This document shows, in pieces, positions 14,397 through 20,764 of a stretch of DNA of 23,095 bases. The number at the start of each line of letters is the position of its first letter. Position 1 is the first letter of the stretch. The stretch is from DT-110 sp964342305 (GTDB lineage Bacteria > Bacteroidota > Bacteroidia > Chitinophagales > Saprospiraceae). The stretch covers positions 1 through 23,095 of the forward strand of contig CAYFGK010000118.1 in assembly GCA_964342305.1 (NCBI GenBank), written 5' to 3'. A program made the translations under genes and the position numbers. The notes below the pieces were generated by a model. The model worked only from the letters and a program-made list of their open reading frames with translations. It made no database searches and had not been told where the DNA came from.

Positions 14397-14424
14397 AGTG
14401 GATTTAGTATTTTATAAATCCACT
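14397..14424. promoter_or_regulatory. 10-bp inverted repeat upstream of the DUF4932 gene
   Basis: AGTGGATTTA (14397-14406) and TAAATCCACT (14415-14424) are perfect complements around an 8-base AT-rich centre, ending 15 bases before the ATG at 14440. No T-tract follows, so an operator or 5' hairpin is more likely than a terminator. Confidence 0.5.
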
Positions 14425-14439
14425 AATCCCCATTCAACC

Positions 14440-15861
14440 ATGCAGCGTTTTGCCTCTTTCATTTGTTTCCTGTTACCGTTGGTAACCGTTTGTCAGCCCA
14501 CCCTCCCGGAGCAATCCTTTCCCGGTGTCATCGAAAGTATGGAAGGACAGGCATACCTGCAGGTTGGCCGTTCAGCATATATAGATACTATTTTGATTGA
14601 AGCAGGAAAGGATCACCATTTTCGAACCTCCGGATTCCGGGGCGTGGATATGACCTTGTGGACCGATCAGGATACCCTGCATTATACGTACGTCAATTTT
14701 CCACATGGTCAAACGGTTGTTTTCCCGTTGCGCTCACCACGGGACTCTGCCACCCTCCAATTAGAATTTCAGGCCAGCAGTTCTTATTTCGCTGCCGACT
14801 ATATGGCCAGACGCCGGGGAACCTATGATTTTGACATCCCCGAAGTGTACGAGCTGGCAAATGTTATTCTATACCTTTCGGATTGCTCCGCACGCACCCC
14901 CAATCGACCGGATCCGGATGCCTACATCCATCGGGTGGAAGCATACTTTAGTCCTTTTAGGGACCATAAGGTTATTCAAATACTGAATAACCTGTGTGTG
15001 CAAGAAAATGCCTTTCCAACCTACATGGCCTTCCGGGAAAATAGTATTTGCTATAGCTTCGATAAAGCCGGTAGGCTACAGTATGATACGCCTTACAAAT
15101 CTGTTCGCTACCACGAGGGAATTGCCGGTGGCGTCTTTCGCCAACTTCTGTACTTAGTGCAAGACTTTGCCGATCAGTCGGATTTTCGGTCTTTTTTTGC
15201 GGGAAACCGCGAATACTATCAATCCCTACTCGACCGACAAAAAGAACTATTGAACATTCGTCAAATGTGGGACTGGCTCGAGCGGGAATTTCCCGATAGT
15301 CAGGATAGTTACCGTATTCTATCCTCACCCCTTATCGGTGGTTCCCACAGCACCGCTCATTTCCGTGACGGTTATCCGCTGGAGCCTTCCTTTACCGAAT
15401 GTATCATGTTTATCAATACCACCCGGAATATCGATACACCAGGTAAGTTCCCCGAGGATCTGAAGGAACCCCTGTACGCGGGAATCGTCTTCACGGAGAT
15501 CGATCATAATTACGTGAATCCGGCCAGCCGGGAGCACCGCAAAGCCATTGCTAACCTGATGGACAATTTGAATACCTGGGCTACGGAGGCCGCAATGTCC
15601 AATTACCGGAGTGCCAGCAGTGTGTTTAATGAGTATATGACCCACGCGTTGTTTTGTCTATACCTTTCTGATGTGTTCCCGAAGGAAATCGCAGACCGGG
15701 CTATCGAGAAGCGCATTCAACTAATGGATCGGCGAGGATTTTTAAAGTTTTCTATGTTCGTGGATATTCTCCGGGAACACCTGCAGCAGACTTCAAGTAC
15801 TATTTATGAAGAATACGGTTCGATTATTGCCCGGGTTCAAAAAGTGGTTGGTATGGACTGA
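14440..15861 (+). CDS. Exported DUF4932 domain protein (peptidase-like fold)
   Basis: A 473-residue protein with a signal peptide (MQRFASFICFLLPLVTVCQP, cleaved near residue 18-20). The frame is open back to 14398, but only the ATG at 14440 gives this signal. The N-terminal ~110 residues look like a beta-domain (FPGVIESMEGQAYLQVGRSA). The rest resembles DUF4932, with VFTEIDHNYVNPAS at T352-S362 or so and FNEYMTHALFCLYL near E398. Related proteins carry an HExxH-type metal motif in the first of these positions. Here it reads T352-E353-I-D-H356, lacking the first histidine, so catalysis by the usual mechanism is doubtful. The partner glutamate candidate is E398. It follows the TMEM175 gene after 95 bases and is followed by a family B element. 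The fold and family are moderately certain; the function is unknown. Confidence 0.72.
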   Translation: MQRFASFICFLLPLVTVCQPTLPEQSFPGVIESMEGQAYLQVGRSAYIDTILIEAGKDHHFRTSGFRGVDMTLWTDQDTLHYTYVNFPHGQTVVFPLRSPRDSATLQLEFQASSSYFAADYMARRRGTYDFDIPEVYELANVILYLSDCSARTPNRPDPDAYIHRVEAYFSPFRDHKVIQILNNLCVQENAFPTYMAFRENSICYSFDKAGRLQYDTPYKSVRYHEGIAGGVFRQLLYLVQDFADQSDFRSFFAGNREYYQSLLDRQKELLNIRQMWDWLEREFPDSQDSYRILSSPLIGGSHSTAHFRDGYPLEPSFTECIMFINTTRNIDTPGKFPEDLKEPLYAGIVFTEIDHNYVNPASREHRKAIANLMDNLNTWATEAAMSNYRSASSVFNEYMTHALFCLYLSDVFPKEIADRAIEKRIQLMDRRGFLKFSMFVDILREHLQQTSSTIYEEYGSIIARVQKVVGMD

Positions 15862-15973
15862 GTCAAGTTTCGGGGCAATTTTTTAATCAACCTTGTCGGC
15901 CGGATTGCGAATTGTGGATAAAAATGTGGATAACTTCTAGATGGCATCGGCGATAGCATCGCCGATGCCATCT
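15862..15973 (+). repeat. Family B 3' element, copy B3
   Basis: The element starts right after the DUF4932 gene stop. TTGCGAATTG lies at 15905-15914. A perfect 16-bp inverted repeat follows: AGATGGCATCGGCGAT at 15939-15954 and ATCGCCGATGCCATCT at 15958-15973 with loop AGC. Its central pairs differ from those in B2, yet pairing is complete. Confidence 0.88.
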
Positions 15974-16015
15974 CATTCCAAGTCAATAGGGGCAAAGGCT
16001 TCCGGTTAACATCTA

Positions 16016-17890
16016 ATGAATACCTGTTCACTTTATCATGCTCAGTCTATGACATTACCATGGCTTTCCTGGCTTCACATTCGAATATTTGGAGCGGCTC
16101 TATGCATATGGGCTGCCTGTTCCCCTCTGACGGGGCAACAAATGCTCAATCTCGACTTTAACCGTCCCAGCGTGGAGGGAATAGCGCGCCCCTGGGGCTG
16201 GGACCTGGCAACCTGGAACGGCAACCCTTTTCAATTAGATAGTTCTTTTCTCCGGGAAGGAGCATACAGTCTGCACATTGAAACCGATGAAGGACAACGT
16301 GGCCCTCACCTTTTACAGAGCAATTTGGAACCCCATCTGTTAAAAGATCAAAAGCTACGCCTGCATGCTGAGATGCATACGGCTAATTGGGAGGGAAATA
16401 TCCGGCTCTTGTTGGCCTATGGCATGATGAATCGAAAGGAGGAATTTTCCGACACGAGTTTGGTGCTAATGGACAGTGATCAACCACACTCGTGGAAGGA
16501 ATACGAAGCTGCTTTCACCATACCCCCAACGGCCATATCCGTATACGTGGCGGTAGAAGCAACGGGCTCGGGAAAGGCCTGGATCGACCACATACGCCTT
16601 TCCCGTCGCGGGCAGCCTCTTTTTGCACTTCCCGCAGCTGCTCCGTTCACCGATGCTCATCTGAACCAGCTGACCCGCATGGTAATGCCGTTCACCCAAA
16701 CTACGGATGCGGCGACGCGGACACTTGAATTCTTGCCCGCCTACCTTAATGATAGCCGTATCCTTGCTTTGGGAGAATCCACTCATGGCACCCGCGAATT
16801 TTTTCAACTTAAGCACCAGGTCTTGGCCTATGCGGTGGAACAACTTGGATACCGGGTCTTTGCTATCGAGGATAATCAGTTGGCCTGCGAACCGGTCAAT
16901 CGCTATATCCTGGGGCAGGATTCCTCATCTGCCCGGGAAGCCATGAAAGGACTGTTCGCCGTTTGGTATACGGAGGAGGTGTTGGCCATGGTAGAATGGA
17001 TGCGGTCTTACAATCAGGATCATCCGGATGATCTGGTATATTTTGTCGGTTTTGATATGCAGGATTGGCAACGCCCCTACCGGGCATTTCTGGATTTCCT
17101 GGAAGAAATCGATGGACCTTCAGCGGCTTTCGCCAAAAAAAGGCTGGAGGGTTTTGAGGCTTACGCCAAAACCCCTTTTACGGCGGATGATTCCACCAAA
17201 CAAGAATGGGCAAAATCCATCGATTTACTGGTCAATACCTTGCGCTATCAGGGGGATGTGTGGTTATACGGGGCTTCCGCAAAAGACTCCCTGAGGATTC
17301 TGGAGGGCTTTCATGCAGGAAGACTGCTCTATCAATGGGCCGAGAACACCTATCAAGGCCACTGGTCTTTGTACCGGGATGAGGCTATGGCCCAAAATGT
17401 GCGTTGGCTATTGAAAACCCGGTTCCCCGATAAGAAAATGGTCATCTGGGCGCACGATGTACACGTTGCCCAGTGCCGCCACCCCAACGACTTCTTTAAT
17501 CTCAACCAGGGAAAGGCTATGGGTCGGTTCCTGGAAGAATGGTATGGCGAAGATTACACCTCTTTTGGTATCATGACGCACTCCGGGTCATACCTGGCAC
17601 TGCGATCCTACAGTGATTTTACCCGTATACACTCTCCGCTGTATCCCAGTCCGGTTGGGTCCTGGGGGGACGCCTTGCACCAGATATCCGAACGCCAGGG
17701 CAGTCCGTATCTTTTTCTGCCACTTACCGATAATCGAACCTGGATGACAAAGCCCCGACCTTTCCGTTTTGCCAATCACGTGCACATCGATTACGGCTTT
17801 TTTCAGCAAATTGCACTGCCGCAGCAATTTGATGGAGTATTCTTTTTGGACCATACCTCCCCTGCCCGATATTTGGGCAAGAAGAATTAG
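16016..17890 (+). CDS. Exported erythromycin-esterase-family protein with N-terminal beta-domain
   Basis: A 624-residue protein. The N-terminus is hydrophobic (IRIFGAALCIWAACSPLTGQQ), a signal peptide or possibly a lipoprotein signal at the WAAC cysteine. The start is the ATG at 16016 or the internal ATG at 16049. About residues 43-200 form a beta-sandwich (LNLDFNRPSVEGIARPWGWD ...) like carbohydrate-binding modules. The erythromycin-esterase domain (PF05139) covers about 230-610. Its conserved LGESTHGTREFFQLKHQ has E254, H257 and E261, and its WAHDVHVA has H480 and H483; these match the catalytic histidine/glutamate pattern of the EreA/EreC-like fold. Proven relatives hydrolyse the macrolide lactone, but most family members have unknown substrates, so resistance should not be assumed. 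A family B element lies on each side. It contains an exact copy and a one-mismatch copy of the dispersed word. Confidence 0.9.
   Translation: MNTCSLYHAQSMTLPWLSWLHIRIFGAALCIWAACSPLTGQQMLNLDFNRPSVEGIARPWGWDLATWNGNPFQLDSSFLREGAYSLHIETDEGQRGPHLLQSNLEPHLLKDQKLRLHAEMHTANWEGNIRLLLAYGMMNRKEEFSDTSLVLMDSDQPHSWKEYEAAFTIPPTAISVYVAVEATGSGKAWIDHIRLSRRGQPLFALPAAAPFTDAHLNQLTRMVMPFTQTTDAATRTLEFLPAYLNDSRILALGESTHGTREFFQLKHQVLAYAVEQLGYRVFAIEDNQLACEPVNRYILGQDSSSAREAMKGLFAVWYTEEVLAMVEWMRSYNQDHPDDLVYFVGFDMQDWQRPYRAFLDFLEEIDGPSAAFAKKRLEGFEAYAKTPFTADDSTKQEWAKSIDLLVNTLRYQGDVWLYGASAKDSLRILEGFHAGRLLYQWAENTYQGHWSLYRDEAMAQNVRWLLKTRFPDKKMVIWAHDVHVAQCRHPNDFFNLNQGKAMGRFLEEWYGEDYTSFGIMTHSGSYLALRSYSDFTRIHSPLYPSPVGSWGDALHQISERQGSPYLFLPLTDNRTWMTKPRPFRFANHVHIDYGFFQQIALPQQFDGVFFLDHTSPARYLGKKN
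17125..17138 (-). repeat. Dispersed 14-mer, exact copy 5
   Basis: GGCTTTCGCCAAAA on the plus strand, inside the erythromycin-esterase-family gene, read in frame as A-F-A-K. A one-mismatch copy, GGCTTACGCCAAAA, follows only 19 bases later at 17158-17171. Confidence 0.85.
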
Positions 17891-17910
17891 TGGGTCTTTT
17901 TGCCTGGTTA

Positions 17911-17982
17911 TGAAAAGTTCCCGTTAAATGGCCTTCTCTCACCTGGATTGCGAAAAAGGGAAATGGTATCGTGGATGAAATC
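17911..17982 (+). repeat. Family B 3' element, copy B4 (degenerate)
   Basis: GAAAAGTTCCCG-type opening 20 bases after the erythromycin-esterase-family gene stop. TTGCGAAAAAGGGAAATGG lies at 17948-17966, with a decayed pair at 17964-17982 (ATGGTATC...GATGAAATC). The stem of B2 and B3 is lost, but the leading portion is still recognisable. It ends nine bases before the AlkD gene. Confidence 0.7.
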
Positions 17983-17990
17983 AGAAAATA

Positions 17991-18692
17991 ATGCACACCC
18001 TCCCCGACATACTCAATCGCCTCCACCATCTCGCCAACCCGGCCGTCGCGGATCGAAAGGCGCGTAAGTTCGGTATTACCAACACCGGATCTCTGGGTAT
18101 TTACCTGAAAGACATTAATGCTCTAGCTAAAGAACTGCCCAAGGAGGCCGATCTGGCCATCGCCCTCTTCAACACCGGCATTTACGAAGCCCGGTTATTG
18201 TGCAGCAAGATCTTCCCACCCAAAGCACTGACGGATGATCTGGCGCAACGTTGGGTGAAAAGCTTCGACAATTGGGAGATCACCGACTCCTTCAGCATGA
18301 CCGTCTTTGCCAGGAGTCTTTTGGCGAAAGCCCTGATCAAAAAATGGAAAGACCACCAACCCGAATTCGAACGGCGAGCCGCCTTTGCTACCATGGCCGC
18401 CTATTGCATGGCCGACAAAAAAGCTGAAAACGACATCTTCCAATCCTTCCTGCCGTGGATCGAACAGGCCGCTATCGATGACCGCACCTACGTGAAAAAG
18501 GCCGTTCATTGGGCGCTGCGAAATATCGGCAAACGCAATGTAGACCTCCATCGGGACGCACTGGCCTGTGCACAGTCCCTTACCAAGCAACAAGATGAAA
18601 CCGCCCAATGGGTGGGTCGCCAGGCTTTACGCGAATTAGAAAAGGAGGGACTGCGTATGTCGGATTATCCGAGGAGCAGGTATAGAGTGTAA
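17991..18692 (+). CDS. AlkD-like DNA alkylation repair protein (HEAT-repeat DNA glycosylase)
   Basis: A 233-residue all-helical protein of the AlkD/AlkC-like DNA alkylation repair family (PF08713). These glycosylases remove N3- and N7-alkylated purines through HEAT repeats without base flipping. The pattern includes ARKFGITNTGSLGIYLKDINALAKEL at the N-terminus. FDNWEITDSFSMTVF follows, with W95 and D99 in the spacing of the characterised AlkD W109/D113 pair. VKKAVHWALRNIGKRN near 169-185 corresponds to the DNA-contact helix with the conserved tryptophan and arginine. No signal peptide is seen. The gene begins just after the family B4 element. The last codons run into degenerate repeat sequence. 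An exact copy of the dispersed 14-mer lies inside it. Good confidence in the family; DNA repair activity is inferred. Confidence 0.9.
   Translation: MHTLPDILNRLHHLANPAVADRKARKFGITNTGSLGIYLKDINALAKELPKEADLAIALFNTGIYEARLLCSKIFPPKALTDDLAQRWVKSFDNWEITDSFSMTVFARSLLAKALIKKWKDHQPEFERRAAFATMAAYCMADKKAENDIFQSFLPWIEQAAIDDRTYVKKAVHWALRNIGKRNVDLHRDALACAQSLTKQQDETAQWVGRQALRELEKEGLRMSDYPRSRYRV
18319..18332 (+). repeat. Dispersed 14-mer, exact copy 6
   Basis: TTTTGGCGAAAGCC in the AlkD-like gene, read in frame as L-A-K-A. Confidence 0.85.
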
Positions 18693-18715
18693 AGTAGCAG
18701 GTATAGGGTAGTAGG
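18676..18715 (+). repeat. Degenerate spacer repeat (family C), copy 2
   Basis: Two tandem imperfect AGCAGGTATAG(A/G)GT units span the end of the AlkD gene and the spacer after it. GGTATAGGGTAGTAGG at 18700-18715 matches 2556-2571 at 15 of 16 bases. The last residues of AlkD (RSRYRV) are encoded by this repeat, so its C-terminus may have been replaced. Confidence 0.5.
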
Positions 18716-18837
18716 TTTTCCAGACTAAATAGCGTAACCGAAAACCTTAACTCTCCGTCTCAGCAGTGATTACGCATTGGCCCGGATGCTTTGGGATCGG
18801 CGTCACTGTATTATCCATCCGAACTGAACCATCATGC

Positions 18838-19659
18838 ATGCCTAAATCACCTGTCTTCCACTTTTTTACGCTGACCTTCGGTTTGTCGTGGCTGCTGTGG
18901 AGTCCACTCTATTTCCTGCCGGAGGCTTCGGAATTTTGGGCGCTACCCGGTGCCTGGGGCCCGACACTGGCCGCCCTGATCCTTACCTGGCGGAGTTCCG
19001 GCAAAGCCGGTGTGCGCACGCTGCTGCGTAAGGTGTTGAAGGGGCGGGTATCCGTTGGTTATTATGTATTTGCGATAGTGGGTATGGTGGTTCTGCTCTT
19101 CTTGAGTGTAAGTATTCATCAATTACTGGGTGGTGATTCGCCGGACTGGGGCACGGTGCTGGAGGGTATGGGCTTGTCGCCCGGCAAAGGGTTGGTGGCG
19201 GTGGCTTTGTATCCTGTTTTCTTTCTTATTAATACCCTGATCGGCGGCCCGATTGCCGAGGAATTGGGCTGGCGTGGTTTTGCACAGGAACACCTGCAGC
19301 AACGAATACCACCCTGGATGGCCGGGCTGGTCATCGGGTTCTTCTGGGCAGTATGGCACCTGCCCTTATTCCTGGCTCTGCCGCAGGCCACCGGCCATAT
19401 GCCTTTCGTGGCCTACCTGCCGGTCATGATGGCCATGGGGGTGGTTTTTGCCTGGTTGTACGTGCGGACCGGAGGTAGTGTGTTGCTGGCTATGCTCCTG
19501 CACGGCGGTATGAATACGGCCAATGGATTTATCGGCACCTCGCTCTTTGCGGATCCCCAACTGCTCTGGATTCACGTGGTGGTTATAGTGGCGCTTGCTT
19601 ACCTTTTGGGGCGCGACACGAAGTTGCGTTCGCGAAATTCGGGAGACAGCGAAGGATAG
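18838..19659 (+). CDS. CPBP-family intramembrane metalloprotease
   Basis: A 273-residue membrane protein from the ATG at 18838. An upstream GTG at 18766 would add 24 residues of non-membrane sequence without family character. The CPBP (Rce1/Abi-like, PF02517) motifs are complete: E141-E142-L-G-W-R146 in IAEELGWRGF, FFWAVWH ending at H174, and H222-G-G-M-N226 in LLHGGMNTANG. These residues bind the zinc or form the catalytic site in the family. About seven to eight hydrophobic segments are seen. Members cleave prenylated proteins, process peptides or serve in self-immunity; the substrate here is unknown. It stands as a single gene between the AlkD gene and the DinB-like gene. Confidence 0.92.
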   Translation: MPKSPVFHFFTLTFGLSWLLWSPLYFLPEASEFWALPGAWGPTLAALILTWRSSGKAGVRTLLRKVLKGRVSVGYYVFAIVGMVVLLFLSVSIHQLLGGDSPDWGTVLEGMGLSPGKGLVAVALYPVFFLINTLIGGPIAEELGWRGFAQEHLQQRIPPWMAGLVIGFFWAVWHLPLFLALPQATGHMPFVAYLPVMMAMGVVFAWLYVRTGGSVLLAMLLHGGMNTANGFIGTSLFADPQLLWIHVVVIVALAYLLGRDTKLRSRNSGDSEG

Positions 19660-19751
19660 TTGTCCGTACGCCAAATCCCGACAACCCCCTGGGAACTATT
19701 CCACCTGCTGATTGCGTTGGCAGAGATATCGAAAACACCAAACCAATACGC

Positions 19752-20216
19752 ATGTCTGTACCCAAGCAAATCGCCGAACGCCTGCGCCTCGTCTATTTTG
19801 GCTACAACTGGTCCAGCACCAACCTCAAAGAGCAGCTTTCCGATGTTACCTTAGCCGAAGCTCACATGCAGGTCGGTGAGCTGAATACCATCGCCAGTCT
19901 GGCCTACCATATGTTTTACTACCTGCGTCTGCAAACCAAAGTGCTTGAGGGTGGCCCCCTGGAAGGCAATGATAAAGAAAGTTGGCAAACACCTGAATTT
20001 GCTACCTCTGCAGCGTGGAATTCCTTTCTGGAGCAAAGCTGGGAAGAGGCCGAGGCTTTCGCCAAAATACTGGACGAGATGCCGGAAGAGCGGCTCTGGA
20101 GCGAATTTGCCGATCCCAAATACAAGACGGTCTATTACAACGTCGCCGGGATGATCGAGCATTTCTATTATCATCTGGGGCAGATCGTGCTGATCAAAAA
20201 GCAACTGCGGGGGTAG
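19752..20216 (+). CDS. DinB/DUF1572-family protein
   Basis: A 154-residue four-helix-bundle protein of the DinB superfamily, DUF1572-like. H53 (SLAYHMFYYLRLQ), H137 and H141 (MIEHFYYHLGQI) are in the positions of the three metal-binding histidines of the superfamily, the last two as HxxxH. DinB-like proteins include bacillithiol- or mycothiol-dependent transferases and damage-induced proteins; this protein's activity is not known. The start follows a 92-base spacer after the CPBP gene. No downstream gene is close, only 548 bases of repeat-rich spacer. It contains an exact minus-strand copy of the dispersed 14-mer. Confidence 0.87.
   Translation: MSVPKQIAERLRLVYFGYNWSSTNLKEQLSDVTLAEAHMQVGELNTIASLAYHMFYYLRLQTKVLEGGPLEGNDKESWQTPEFATSAAWNSFLEQSWEEAEAFAKILDEMPEERLWSEFADPKYKTVYYNVAGMIEHFYYHLGQIVLIKKQLRG
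20054..20067 (-). repeat. Dispersed 14-mer, exact copy 7
   Basis: GGCTTTCGCCAAAA on the plus strand in the DinB-like gene, read in frame as A-F-A-K. Confidence 0.85.
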
Positions 20217-20764
20217 TACGATTCACGGCTTACGATAGACGGTTTACGGCAGACGGTCCACGATTAAAGGTCCATGGTCCACAGCTTACGGGAAACGGAA
20301 GTTTTGATTCGTTAGCTGTCACCGTGGAGCATGGAGCGGGTTTAAAGGGGTCGAAGGGCCCGGAGGCTATAGAGCTTGCAACATCCTTACGTTGATATTG
20401 ATCAGAGTCTAAAAGTAATTCTTAAACTTATCAGCCTGTCCGTGCTTTAATTCCATGTATAGTATCCACCGATCATACCCTCAGAAATATACCGACAACG
20501 AAGTGGTTTTGCTCCGCAGTACTTCGTGCCGGGACTTCAAACCACTTCGAGTCGAGTATTTACTCGCGTGAAAAGGTTTGGCAAAGCCCAAACCTTTTCG
20601 GAAGCGGTATAATACATGCAACCAATTCAATGGTAGCCTGTCCCTACTATTATCTCGCCTTGCTTAAGCCGGAATGGATGATCGGAAGATCAGGTCCTCC
20701 AATGTCACACCCTCTTGGTTGGCAGTAGTTAACCGGTACGAATTCATAATAAAAAAAAACACCT
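20217..20764. other. 548-base spacer with degenerate repeats and family A element
   Basis: No gene is visible. Bases 20217-20305 are a degenerate run of ACGG/TTACGG and GGTCCA-type units. Similar text is found at 7564-7610 and at 1885-1955. Bases 20488-20601 are family A copy A2. The last stretch before the amidohydrolase is A-rich (20748-20762) and probably holds its promoter or leader. Confidence 0.6.
20488..20601 (-). repeat. Family A palindromic element, copy A2 (complete, 114 bases, inverted)
   Basis: Bounded by TATACCG at 20488-20494 and CGGTATA at 20595-20601. Relative to A1 it is in reverse orientation. The CGAAGTGG arms now enclose a longer loop including GCTCCGCAGTACTTCGTGC. The palindrome reads CGAGTATTTACTCG with arms conserved. 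The AAAAGGTTTGG hairpin is retained with a changed loop. It lies 163 bases upstream of the amidohydrolase. Confidence 0.9.

Noticed and set aside
16016..17890. Calling the gene a macrolide-resistance determinant
   Set aside because: Family membership alone does not show macrolide hydrolysis. Export and the extra domain point elsewhere.
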